Of a stretch of DNA of 64,000 nucleotides, positions 32,867 to 41,609 are shown piece by piece. Origin of the DNA: an uncultured Brevibacillus sp. (GTDB lineage: Bacteria > Bacillota > Bacilli > Brevibacillales > Brevibacillaceae); the NCBI RefSeq assembly GCF_947502445.1, contig NZ_CANMZW010000017.1, positions 1 to 64,000 of the forward strand, in the 5' to 3' direction. The translations under genes were made by a program, and so were the position numbers. Each line of letters starts with the position of its first letter. The first letter of the stretch is position 1. The notes under the pieces are model-generated. The model searched no databases. It was not told where the DNA came from and saw nothing but the letters and a program-made list of their open reading frames with translations.

Positions 32867-34129
32867 ATGGTGGAGTTTAAACTGCCGGATGTCGGAGAAG
32901 GCATGCATGAAGGGGAGATATTGCGCGTGCTCGTCAAAACAGGCGAGTTTGTTCAAATGGATCAACCGATTTTAGAAGTCCAGACAGACAAGGTGAACGC
33001 GGAGCTGTCTGCGCCTGCATCAGGTGTCGTCACTGAGATTTTCTTTGCCGAAGGAGATACCGTTCATGTAGGAACAACACTTTTGACGATAGATAATGGG
33101 ACGAAAACAGAGAAAGCTCCACCTCCTAAAACCGAAGAAACAAAAGCAGTTGAAGCAAAAGAGGTGAAGGAGCCCGTTACTGCCAAATCCGTCGGACAGG
33201 GAGCCAAGCGTGTCCTGGCAACGCCGTTTGTACGGCAAATGGCCCGTGAGATGAAAATCGATATCGAGCAGGTGCAGGGAACAGGCCCGATTGGACGAGT
33301 AACAGAAGAAGATTTACGCCGCTTTGCCCAAGTCCCTCATGCGAAACCGTCCAAGGAGAAAATCGTGGAACCGGCATTGCAGCCTGTATCTTCGGCAGCG
33401 AAAGGCTCTTCCGCTTCCAGAGAGAAAATAGAAGAGCGAATCTTGCTCAAAGGCATCCGCAAAAAAATCGCTGAACAAATGGTGAAGTCTGTCTCTACGA
33501 TTCCACATGTTACGTCCGTAGACGAATTTGAGATGGATGAGCTGAAAGCGGTTCGCGAGCGTTTGAAGCCATTCGCTGAGAAAAAAGGCGTCAAGCTGAC
33601 GTTCCTGCCCTTTTTCATCAAGGCACTGGTGCTGGCGTTAAAAGAATTCCCAATGCTCAATTCTTCTCTTGATGAAGAGTCAAATGAAATCGTACTCAAG
33701 CATTATTATCACATCGGTATTGCAACAGATACGCCACAAGGCCTGATCGTACCCGTGATCAAGGATGTCGACCAAAAATCAATTTTCGAGCTTGCTGCCG
33801 AGATTAGCAGCTTGGCACAGCTGGCCCGAGATGGAAAGCTGAAGATGGAACAAATATCAGGCGGGACTTTTACGATCAGCAACGTGGGTTCGATCGGTGG
33901 TTTGCAGGCAACACCAATTATTAATCATCCGGAGGCGGCGATTTTGAGCCTTCATAAAATGGAGAAGCGTTGGGTGGTTCGGGAGGATGAAGGGGTGATT
34001 CGCTGGATGATGAATACGTCCCTTTCCTTTGACCATCGTTTGATCGATGGAGTGACGGCTGTGAAATTTACCAACAGGATTAAGGAACTGATCGAGGAAC
34101 CGAATCTGTTGTTCGCGGAGATGATATAG
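32867..34129 (+). CDS. 2-oxo-acid dehydrogenase E2 component (dihydrolipoyl acyltransferase)
   Basis: 420-residue core acyltransferase. It has one lipoyl domain (residues 1-75) with the lipoylated lysine in EVQTDKVNAEL, a Pro/Lys/Glu-rich linker and a peripheral subunit-binding domain (about 105-145, ATPFVRQMAREMKIDIEQV). The catalytic domain ends in SFDHRLIDGVTAV with the active His and Asp. An AAAGGAGGAG site precedes the ATG. The next gene follows the stop with no gap. Confidence 0.93.
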   Translation: MVEFKLPDVGEGMHEGEILRVLVKTGEFVQMDQPILEVQTDKVNAELSAPASGVVTEIFFAEGDTVHVGTTLLTIDNGTKTEKAPPPKTEETKAVEAKEVKEPVTAKSVGQGAKRVLATPFVRQMAREMKIDIEQVQGTGPIGRVTEEDLRRFAQVPHAKPSKEKIVEPALQPVSSAAKGSSASREKIEERILLKGIRKKIAEQMVKSVSTIPHVTSVDEFEMDELKAVRERLKPFAEKKGVKLTFLPFFIKALVLALKEFPMLNSSLDEESNEIVLKHYYHIGIATDTPQGLIVPVIKDVDQKSIFELAAEISSLAQLARDGKLKMEQISGGTFTISNVGSIGGLQATPIINHPEAAILSLHKMEKRWVVREDEGVIRWMMNTSLSFDHRLIDGVTAVKFTNRIKELIEEPNLLFAEMI

Positions 34130-35557
34130 ATGGTAGTCGGTGAAGTAGCGGTAGAAACTGATGTTGTCGTGATTGGCGGGGGACCTGGGGGCTATGCGGC
34201 AGCGATTCGTCTTGGGCAGCTCGGTAAATCAGTCGTTCTGATCGAAAAAGAAGCGATGGGGGGAGTTTGTCTGAATAAGGGCTGCATCCCCTCCAAAGCA
34301 TTGATCCATGCTGCTGGTGAGTTTCACAAGCTATCGAGTATGGGCAAAATAGGGATTCGATTGCCGCAGGGTGAGTCCTCGTTTCACATGACCGAATGGC
34401 AACAGTGGAAATCGTCGATCATCTCCCAGCTGAACAAAGGAGTCAGCCATCTTTGTGAGGCAAATGGAGTTACGGTCGTGAAAGGAGCGGCTACCTTCTT
34501 ATCGGACGATCGGGTCGGAGTCGAGACTGGGCACGATTTTGAGACTTTTAAATTTGAACATGCAATCATAGCTACTGGCTCACGGCCATTTCTCTCTGGC
34601 TTTCTTGAACGGGACGGAACCCACATTCTTGACTCTACCGATCTACTGCAGCTCACAGACGTTCCTGAGAAGCTAGCGATCATTGGTGGGGGCTACATCG
34701 GTATGGAAATGGGGATGGCATTTTCCAAGCTTGGAGCAAAGGTAACAGTTATTGAAGCTGCTGAGCGGATTCTGCCTCAAATCGGTGCAGCTTTCTCGCA
34801 AGAAATTCAAAAGCAGGCAAAAAAGCTCGGAATGACGATTAAAACCTCTACGAAAGTGGAGACAGCAACTGTTGTCGATGGACGTGTGGAGCTTCGGCTA
34901 TTTTCAGAACAAGACGGAGAAGAGCTGCTCATCCAAGACAAAGTTCTCGTCACAATTGGACGAAAGCCAAACACAGAAAAGATCGGACTGTCCCAAGCAG
35001 ACGTTCATGTCGATGAGCGAGGATACATCCCTGTTGATCAGTCATGCCGTACCAATCGCCCTCATATTTACGCAATTGGTGACGTGACCCCAGGAATGGC
35101 GCTTGCACATCGCGCTGCAAAGCAAGGAGTAGTGGCCGCAGAAGTGATTTCAGGTTTACCAAGTGCGAACGATTCCGAACTGGTACCATATGTCATCTTT
35201 ACCGAACCGCAAATAGCAGGAGTCGGGTTGACAAGAGAAGAAGCCGAGCAGCTTGGATATGATGTCAAGTCTGCTGCTTTTCCATATGGAGCAAATGGCA
35301 GGGCACTCGCAACCGATCAGGGGAGCGGCTTCGCTGAGGTAATCGTAGACACGAAGACCCATCTCCTATTGGGAATGCATGTCGTTGGCGCCGAAGCCTC
35401 AAATCTGATCGGAGAAGGCGTACTTGCGCTGGAAATGTCTGCTCGGGCCGAGGATTTATCGATGACGATGCACGCCCATCCTACGCTGAGTGAAGTGTGG
35501 ATGGAGGCAGCAGCAAGTGTACTCGGACATGCCATTCATGTGGTTAATAAGAAGTAA
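34130..35557 (+). CDS. lpd: Dihydrolipoamide dehydrogenase (E3)
   Basis: 475-residue flavoprotein that reoxidises the lipoyl group. The FAD motif GGGPGGYAAAIRLG, redox disulfide GGVCLNKGCIPSK, NAD motif IGGGYIGMEMG and the C-terminal His-Glu pair (HAHPTLSEVWMEA) are all intact. It starts directly after the E2 stop, so it is translated from the same message. It is the last gene of the operon. Confidence 0.94.
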   Translation: MVVGEVAVETDVVVIGGGPGGYAAAIRLGQLGKSVVLIEKEAMGGVCLNKGCIPSKALIHAAGEFHKLSSMGKIGIRLPQGESSFHMTEWQQWKSSIISQLNKGVSHLCEANGVTVVKGAATFLSDDRVGVETGHDFETFKFEHAIIATGSRPFLSGFLERDGTHILDSTDLLQLTDVPEKLAIIGGGYIGMEMGMAFSKLGAKVTVIEAAERILPQIGAAFSQEIQKQAKKLGMTIKTSTKVETATVVDGRVELRLFSEQDGEELLIQDKVLVTIGRKPNTEKIGLSQADVHVDERGYIPVDQSCRTNRPHIYAIGDVTPGMALAHRAAKQGVVAAEVISGLPSANDSELVPYVIFTEPQIAGVGLTREEAEQLGYDVKSAAFPYGANGRALATDQGSGFAEVIVDTKTHLLLGMHVVGAEASNLIGEGVLALEMSARAEDLSMTMHAHPTLSEVWMEAAASVLGHAIHVVNKK

Positions 35558-35565
35558 TTTACAGG

Positions 35566-35637
35566 AAACCTAGATGCAAGCCTCAGTGAATCGGCTCGAC
35601 TTTGAAAAAAGTGAACTGATGGAGCTGGGGTTTTTTT
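35566..35637 (+). terminator. Possible terminator of the dehydrogenase operon
   Basis: An imperfect long stem can form from AAACC, AGC and TCAGT (35566-35587) with ACTGA, AGCT and GGTTT (35615-35634), followed by T residues. Pairing is interrupted, so the call is tentative. The remaining 35638-35809 holds no visible gene. Confidence 0.4.
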
Positions 35638-35809
35638 ATGATGGTCCATGATACTTTTCAAGCGCTTTAGCAAAGCACAGAATAAACGAATAAAAGGACA
35701 GCCGAATCAAAGGATAAACGCGTCAACGTGTGCATTTGCGCAGATTGTATGAGGATAGTACTATCAGATTATTCCAATAAAGAGAACGCTTTCAGGAGTG
35801 AACGAAAAC

Positions 35810-36034
35810 ATGGGAAACAAGGTTCGTTTTTGTCCTTGCAATCAGCTTACGAGCGCTTCAGAGCTAAAGGTAAAATTGAGAGAAATGCCAGATACTGTAG
35901 TAGAAGATCATAAATGCTTGAACTATTGTGGGCAATGCCTGGTGGAGGCTTTTGCAGTGGTAAATGGGAAAAATATCAGGGGATGTTCGGACCATGACCT
36001 GATGAAAAACATTTGTCACTATCTGGGAGAGTAG
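35810..36034 (+). CDS. DUF1450 family protein (YuzB-like)
   Basis: 74-residue small protein. It has the family layout VRFCPCNQL at the start, CLNYCGQCLVEAFAVVNG in the middle and a C-terminal helical HDLMKNICHYL. Four to five cysteines suggest a metal site or disulfide. Function is unknown. ATG 35810 follows AGGAG at about 11 bases; GTG 35798 is also in frame. Confidence 0.8.
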   Translation: MGNKVRFCPCNQLTSASELKVKLREMPDTVVEDHKCLNYCGQCLVEAFAVVNGKNIRGCSDHDLMKNICHYLGE

Positions 36035-36163
36035 GTCGCGCACAGGGATTGTTACCTGCCTGACGAATTGGAATGGATAGGAGGACTTTCCCCGCAGTGA
36101 ATTCTTTCTGCTACCGATTTTTATAAGTTACAATTCAAGATGTGCATCCGAGGAGGAGAAATC

Positions 36164-37453
36164 GTGATCCGTTCCTTTATAGAAGTTAGCCCAGATTCCC
36201 ATTTTCCTATTCAGAATCTTCCGTACGGTGTCTTTCGTCCCAAAAAAGGTGGCGGGAGCAGAGTCGGTGTTGCCATTGGTGAATATATCCTCGATTTATC
36301 GGTGATCGATGATGCTGGACTGTTTGTCGGGACGACTGTAAGCGGCAAAGAGATTTTCAACCAATCTTCTTTAAATGCGTTTATGGCGCTTGGAAAAGAG
36401 TCTTGGGCAGAGGTTCGCACAAGTATCCAGCGTTTGCTCAGTGCTGAAGTACCCTCTCTGCGGGATCGTCCTGTGCTTCGAGGTGCGGCGTTATTGCGAC
36501 AAGCGGATGTCCAGATGCAGTTGCCCGCGCAAATTGGTGATTACACGGATTTTTATGCGTCCAAAGAACACGCAACGAACGTCGGAATCATGTTTCGTGG
36601 TAAGGAAAATGCCTTGATGCCAAACTGGCTGCACTTGCCTGTTGGTTATCACGGAAGGGCCAGCTCTATCGTGGTAAGTGGAACGGATGTGCATCGGCCA
36701 AAAGGACAAATGAAAGCACCAGATGATGCCACTCCTCATTTCGGGCCCAGCCGCCAGCTCGATTTTGAATTAGAGATGGGTTGGTTTATTGGGCCTGGCA
36801 ATCAGATAGGTGAAGCGGTCACAGTTGAACAGGCGGAGGAGCATATTTTTGGACTTGTTCTCGTAAATGACTGGAGTGCGCGAGATATTCAGTCGTGGGA
36901 GTATCAACCGCTCGGGCCGTTTTTGGCGAAAAACTTCGCTACCTCCATCTCGCCTTGGGTCGTTCCTCTAGCAGCATTGGAGCCGTTTCGTGTGGCAGGG
37001 CCAAGGCAAGAGCCAGAGCCGCTTCCTTATTTGCGAGCACAAGACAAAGCCTCCTTTGATATTAGACTTGAGGTGCATTTGCGAGGGGCGGGTATGGCAG
37101 AGCCAGAGCGCATTGCGACGAGTAATTTCAGACATCTGTATTGGAGCATGGCACAACAGATTGCGCATCATACCGTGACCGGATGCAATTTGCGGCCGGG
37201 AGACTTATTGGCGTCAGGAACGATCAGTGGTCCGGAAAAAGACAACAGGGGCTGTCTTTTGGAGCTCGCCTGGCGAGGAACAGAACCAATTGAGCTTGGA
37301 AATGGCGAGAAAAGGGTATGGCTTGAGGATGGTGACCAGCTTTCTTTGACCGGTTGGTGTCAGGGAGACGGCTATCGCATTGGTTTTGGAGAGGTAACTG
37401 GTCGTATTTTGCCTGCTACATCTGATCGCCGCACTCACCCGGCTCGTAGTTAA
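36164..37453 (+). CDS. fahA: Fumarylacetoacetase
   Basis: 429-residue hydrolase of the last step of tyrosine catabolism (fumarylacetoacetate to fumarate and acetoacetate). The active site is intact: [16 protein letters not shown] with the metal Asp and catalytic His, [42 protein letters not shown] and [11 protein letters not shown] 36164 follows GAGGAGGAG. No hmgA or hppD is adjacent, so the rest of the pathway lies elsewhere. The 3' end overlaps the convergent VOC gene by 38 bases. Confidence 0.93.
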   Translation: MIRSFIEVSPDSHFPIQNLPYGVFRPKKGGGSRVGVAIGEYILDLSVIDDAGLFVGTTVSGKEIFNQSSLNAFMALGKESWAEVRTSIQRLLSAEVPSLRDRPVLRGAALLRQADVQMQLPAQIGDYTDFYASKEHATNVGIMFRGKENALMPNWLHLPVGYHGRASSIVVSGTDVHRPKGQMKAPDDATPHFGPSRQLDFELEMGWFIGPGNQIGEAVTVEQAEEHIFGLVLVNDWSARDIQSWEYQPLGPFLAKNFATSISPWVVPLAALEPFRVAGPRQEPEPLPYLRAQDKASFDIRLEVHLRGAGMAEPERIATSNFRHLYWSMAQQIAHHTVTGCNLRPGDLLASGTISGPEKDNRGCLLELAWRGTEPIELGNGEKRVWLEDGDQLSLTGWCQGDGYRIGFGEVTGRILPATSDRRTHPARS

Positions 37454-37850
37454 ACTGCCATTCGATGCCGAATTTATCGATTAAACTGCCGTAGCATTTG
37501 CTCCAGAAGGTTTCCTGCAGCTCCAACCGCACTTGAGCACCTTCTTTTAGCTTATGGAAGTAGGATTCAATTTCTTCACGATTCGCGCTGACCATCGCGA
37601 GACTGAAATTGTTTCCTGCTTGATAGGGCAGGCCTGGGAACGCGTCGGAAAACATGACAGGACTTCCATTGATCATCAAACGTGTGTGCATGACGCGGTT
37701 TTTCGCTTCCTCGGGAAGTGCAAAATTCGGATCGGGTGGTGTATCCCCGAACGTCATCATTTGGGGAATATCTTGACCAAACACATTGGCATAATACTCA
37801 ACCGCTTCCCGACAATTTCCATTAAAGCTCAGGTATACATGTATTGCCAT
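37416..37850 (-). CDS. VOC superfamily protein, PhnB-like
   Basis: About 144 residues. [22 protein letters not shown] at the start and the terminal [14 protein letters not shown] are characteristic of PhnB/YjdN-type glyoxalase-fold proteins, function unknown. ATG 37850 lies 9 bases after AAAGGA; ATG 37859 is the alternative. It converges on fahA with a 38-base overlap of coding ends. Confidence 0.85.
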   Translation of the reverse strand: MAIHVYLSFNGNCREAVEYYANVFGQDIPQMMTFGDTPPDPNFALPEEAKNRVMHTRLMINGSPVMFSDAFPGLPYQAGNNFSLAMVSANREEIESYFHKLKEGAQVRLELQETFWSKCYGSLIDKFGIEWQFNYEPGECGDQM

Positions 37851-38018
37851 TCGTTTCATTCCTTTGTTTTTCGAATTTGTTGAAAGTCGCCTCGATTACG
37901 TCTCTAGCTTGTAGCGAATTTCTGGTAAATATACCTAAGAATGCGAAATAGGGAGAAGGGATTGGGCGACGGATATGGAAAAGTATTGGCTGGACATTTC
38001 CTGATCGGAGGAATCATA

Positions 38019-38438
38019 ATGACCGCTCAAAAGCCCGTTGGATTAACAGCAAGCGTAGGCTATCAGATTGGCGTAAGGAGAACCATTCCGGTACAGACAA
38101 AGCATGCATGGGATTTCTTTTTTTCACCAGAAGGCTTGTCTATTTGGCTCGGAGACATTCAGCATATCCCATTGCAAAAAGGTCAGTCCTTCCAGATAAA
38201 AGATGGGTGTTCGGGTGAGCTTCGCGTGGTAAAGCCGGGTGGGCACGTGAGAATGACATGGAAAAGGGCTGATTGGGAAGAGCCGCCCTCCACGCTCCAG
38301 GTTCGTTTTTTGACACCTAGCTCTGATAAAACGACGATCAGCTTTCATCAGGAGAAGCTGGCTAATGCGAGTACAAGAGAAGAAATGAAGGAGCATTGGG
38401 AGCAGGCTTTGGCGAAGATTGACGCTGCTCTTCGCTGA
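38019..38438 (+). CDS. SRPBCC/AHSA1-domain protein
   Basis: 139-residue START-like protein. RRTIPVQTKHAWDFFFSPEGLSIWLGD and the terminal EHWEQALAKIDAAL are typical of the AHSA1 group, which bind hydrophobic ligands. ATG 38019 follows GGAGG. A terminator follows. Confidence 0.8.
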   Translation: MTAQKPVGLTASVGYQIGVRRTIPVQTKHAWDFFFSPEGLSIWLGDIQHIPLQKGQSFQIKDGCSGELRVVKPGGHVRMTWKRADWEEPPSTLQVRFLTPSSDKTTISFHQEKLANASTREEMKEHWEQALAKIDAALR

Positions 38439-38463
38439 GAAGCGTGCGAATGACACTCTTTAC

Positions 38464-38494
38464 CGAGCCTAACTGAAAGGTTAGGTCCTTTTTT
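38464..38494 (+). terminator. Terminator after the SRPBCC gene
   Basis: GCCTAAC pairs with GTTAGGT-like sequence (38468-38473 with 38480-38485), followed by TTTTTT. Confidence 0.65.
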
Positions 38495-38528
38495 ATGTCA
38501 TCCAGTAATTGTAGCGCTTATTTTGCCG

Positions 38529-38561
38529 TTGACTTTACCCTTAGGGGAAGGCGCATAGTTT
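38529..38561 (+). promoter_or_regulatory. MerR-type promoter with long spacer
   Basis: TTGACT (38529) and TAGTTT (38556) are 21 bases apart and enclose the dyad ACCCTTAGGGGAAGG. This long-spacer layout is typical of promoters controlled by MerR-family proteins, and a MerR gene follows. Confidence 0.6.
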
Positions 38562-38626
38562 AGGGAGAAAAACGACAATCAACATACTCCAAAACCTAAT
38601 AACAAGTGAAGAGTGGAGGCGAACCA

Positions 38627-39130
38627 TTGCTATCAATTGGCGAATTCTCGAAGATATGCGAAGTATCTACAAAAACGCTTCGCTATTAGGAGGAAATTGG
38701 ATTATTGAATCCCGTGGAGATTAATCCTGATAGTGGTTATCGGTATTATTCCATCGGGCAGTTAAAAACGATGCTCTTTATTAACCGGTTGAAATCGTAT
38801 CATTTTTCTCTGGAAGAGATCAAAGAGATTCTCGGTACGCAGGAGGATCAAGCAGAAGAGAAGCTTTATTCTGCCCTCACTCGCAAACGAAGCGAAATAC
38901 AGGAGAAGCTGCATGCTCTGGAATATACCCTCAAGCAAATGAATAGTGATCTTCTCCATTTGGAAAAGGGCATTCCGGTTATGTCCTATCTCGATGATAT
39001 AGACGTTAATGTGATTTGCTGCATTCCAGAAAAAGACCTGGTGGTCGCTATTGTCTCACAATTTATAATGAATCCTCGCGACAGGTGGGCACTCATTAAG
39101 GAACAAATTATCTCAACAATCCTTACGTAG
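38627..39130 (+). pseudogene. MerR-family regulator broken by an amber codon
   Basis: TTG 38627 after GGAGGCG opens LSIGEFSKICEVSTKTLRY. TAG 38687-38689 then replaces the second residue of the conserved RYYEEIGLL motif, and the frame continues as EEIGLLNPVEINPDSGYRYY and a normal coiled coil. The product also ends soon after the dimerisation helix (DVNVICCIPEK), so the effector domain is mostly missing. A restart at TTG 38705 after AGGAGG could make a protein without the DNA-binding part. Confidence 0.8.
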
Positions 39131-39155
39131 ACAAAAAATTCCACAAAAAGATAGA

Positions 39156-39183
39156 AAAAGCCAGTCATAGAAAACTGGCTTTT
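39156..39183. terminator. Bidirectional terminator
   Basis: AAAAGCCAGT pairs with ACTGGCTTTT. It lies between the MerR remnant and the convergent AraC gene. Confidence 0.75.
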
Positions 39184-40256
39184 CATCTCGTTTTATGAAT
39201 TAGCTCGATATATTGGGAATCTCCATATCCGATTGTGGGGAAAAGCTTAAATAACCGTTTCACTAATTCTGATACCGGTACATCTTTATGGTTCGCAATA
39301 TACTTTACGACCGCATTATTCTCTTTTTGCATCTCAAAATATAGCTCGATTGCCTGATACATGACGGGAAGCAGTTCAGCTGATGGTCTTACACGATTTA
39401 CCAAAACGTCATTGTATACAGAAGCATAGTGACCTAATTTAAGCTCAGTCTGACTTACTATAAATTCGTCTTCTCGAAAACTGTTTAAGAGAACTTTTCC
39501 AGCATAACCGGACTGTTCGAGATAAGCAAGGATGGTAAGCAGGTTCATTTGACAAAACATGTCTTCCCCAAACCATAAAACGATACACATATGCTTTTTA
39601 TGAAGAAGCTTTTCTAATGGATCGATAACTTTCTTCCTATAATTATCAACTGAATCATGATGCCCACCTGCTCGTGTCTGGATAAAAGCCTCATCAAAAA
39701 CCTGCGACGTAACCGCGTTTATACACATCGCTTCATTAAATGGCGCGTAATCAGACTCTCCCATCAGCTTATTATCTGTAAATTCTTCATACATTGCCTG
39801 ACCATTCAAGATGTTGAGTACGTCCTTGTCAAACAGCTCACTCTTCGCATTTTGTAACTGTTGAACCTCCATTTTTCTCGAGATATTCAATCTATACCAT
39901 TCCTCTCCTTTTTGAATCGTGAGCTTTGCAAACGATTGAACAGGCATTTTGTTCCGTTGAAACTCTCTTGGATTGATACCAAAAACCGTCTTAAAAGCTC
40001 TACTATACGCTTCTTGCGATGAGTAATTGTAATCGATAGCGACATCGATGATTCTTCTGTGATTGGCCAAGTCTATCGTAGACAAATACAATCTCCTAAG
40101 AAGAAGATAGCGCCGAATACTCATACCTGTTACTCGGTGAAATGTAAACGAACAATAATAAGGGGAATATCCCATATAGGTAGCGAGCTCGCCTAAAGAA
40201 AAATCTTTTACATGGCCTTCCATCCAATCAATCATACGCTGTATTTGTTCAATCAT
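39183..40256 (-). CDS. AraC-family regulator with DUF1835-like C-terminal domain
   Basis: About 357 residues. The N-terminal AraC double helix-turn-helix (about 1-105) includes LGELATYMGYSPYYCSFTFHRVTG and DVAIDYNYSSQEAYSRAFKTVFG. The C-terminal region (INAVTSQVFDEAFIQTRAGG, CIVLWFGEDMFCQMNLLTIL) resembles DUF1835-type proteins. ATG 40256 follows AGGAGTGAGG; a longer in-frame start exists at 40430 without a site. The DNA-binding domain being at the N-terminus is the reverse of most AraC proteins. Confidence 0.8.
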   Translation of the reverse strand: MIEQIQRMIDWMEGHVKDFSLGELATYMGYSPYYCSFTFHRVTGMSIRRYLLLRRLYLSTIDLANHRRIIDVAIDYNYSSQEAYSRAFKTVFGINPREFQRNKMPVQSFAKLTIQKGEEWYRLNISRKMEVQQLQNAKSELFDKDVLNILNGQAMYEEFTDNKLMGESDYAPFNEAMCINAVTSQVFDEAFIQTRAGGHHDSVDNYRKKVIDPLEKLLHKKHMCIVLWFGEDMFCQMNLLTILAYLEQSGYAGKVLLNSFREDEFIVSQTELKLGHYASVYNDVLVNRVRPSAELLPVMYQAIELYFEMQKENNAVVKYIANHKDVPVSELVKRLFKLFPTIGYGDSQYIELIHKTR

Positions 40257-40481
40257 TATCCTCACTCCTACATGCAATGATAAGAGAGCTCTATTTTTTT
40301 CTTTTGATATTTCTTGTGGTAAGCCGTATATTTCAAGAAAAACCACGTGAACCAAGCAAATACAGTCTAACACTTCACTATTCTGTGAGTGGGAGAATCT
40401 TAGTAATATAGCAATCCAACCCCATTTCACTTTCTAATCTAACAAAACTCAGAATCATACTGGCATTAATGGGAAGCTCTT

Positions 40482-41096
40482 ATGGCTGGCAAGTACATTG
40501 TCATGAGTAGAGGATCTGCGAATGTGGGACGTACTGAGCTATCAAAAGCGAATCAGGCATGTTTGGATTATCCGGATACCTGGTTAACGATTTTTCTTGA
40601 TATGTTTGAAGATAAGAGCTGGGCAGAAGTACGGGACCGTCTTATACAAAAAGGATGCCATCCTTCAATTGTGCCAGGAGTTATAAAAACGAATGCTGAC
40701 CTGATTATTATATTTTCGGTGCCATTCTCCACCTGGGTATGTACATGTTTGATCACTTCTTCCACTATAAATTTCCATTTATTTGCAGTGAACAGTGAGC
40801 AAAACGCTATTACTTACGTTTTTTTAGGACCTAGAATGCCATCGAAATGGTCCTTGGAGCAAAGTCAGGAAGAGGTAGAGGGATTACCTAGCTTGGCCGA
40901 CTCTGACATAAAGGATTATTCAACAATCGGGCGCTATTATGAAAGGAACCAAAGCCCAATTTCTCGCTTACAACACCGAGAAATTGGGCTTTGTTATATT
41001 TGGAGGGTCTTAACGTTGCACGTTCAATGTAACCAGGGGCTCTGCCGAGAGTTGCGAGAGTCAACCAGACGGGAAGTTAGTGGTAGGTTCGAATAG
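40482..41096 (+). pseudogene. Degraded phosphotransferase-like gene (CPT-type P-loop)
   Basis: The first 50 codons resemble the P-loop start of chloramphenicol phosphotransferase-like kinases (IVMSRGSANVGRTELSK, then PDTWLTIFLDMF), but the Walker A lysine is replaced (GRT). After about residue 60 the sequence no longer looks like the family. A long hairpin lies inside the frame. I read it as a decayed gene with an accidental tail. Confidence 0.4.
40951..40992. terminator. Perfect 16-base hairpin
   Basis: AAAGCCCAATTTCTCG (40951-40966) pairs exactly with 40977-40992. The T-run after it is poor on the plus strand (GTTATATTT). It probably is a terminator left from a lost gene. In 41097-41609 I find no convincing gene; a Lys/Glu-rich frame near 41160-41320 has stops. 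Confidence 0.55.
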
Positions 41097-41476
41097 GATT
41101 TTACGACATAATGCGATTGGTGAAAAACATCGATAAGAAGCTGTAATTGCTTGAAACTCAGTAACAAGAACGAAAAGCAACGCGGCAGGAAGCGCTAGTA
41201 AAAGAGACAATTCCAAAGAAAAAGGGCATACCAGTGGGAGATCAGCAAGCAAAGAAGAGCATGGAGAAGCAGAACGAAGAACGAGCGCTCCTGGACACTT
41301 TCTTGCACATGAGTGCCTGAGCATCCAGAAAGAAGTGCTGGAGAGAAAAGCAGACGAGCTAAATCCTACAACATAGTGGCTCAACCAATCATGTTTATAC
41401 TTTATACAAGAAAATTTTGGGGTCATTGTCTTTTTTTGTACGCCCCTATTTTTCTGTCTATTTGAATTTTGATAAT

Positions 41477-41494
41477 TTATTCAATAATGAATAA
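41477..41494. promoter_or_regulatory. Palindrome TTATTCA-N4-TGAATAA upstream of the activator gene
   Basis: This is a perfect 7-base inverted repeat. Part of it (AATGAATAATT) recurs about 66 bases downstream. It lies about 115 bases before the sigma54 activator start and could be its own binding site. Confidence 0.35.
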
Positions 41495-41609
41495 TTTGTA
41501 TGATACACTGATTTCATTAAACGATTAGCATTATTACAATTTAAATTATTTAAGAATGAATAATTAGACGTATTATTGTTTACACTCAAAAACCCCTGGA
41601 GGTGTACAA

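Noticed and set aside
41061-41426. 121-codon minus-strand frame before the sigma54 activator
   Set aside because: Low-complexity Leu/Ser composition, no ribosome site, lies in a decayed region.
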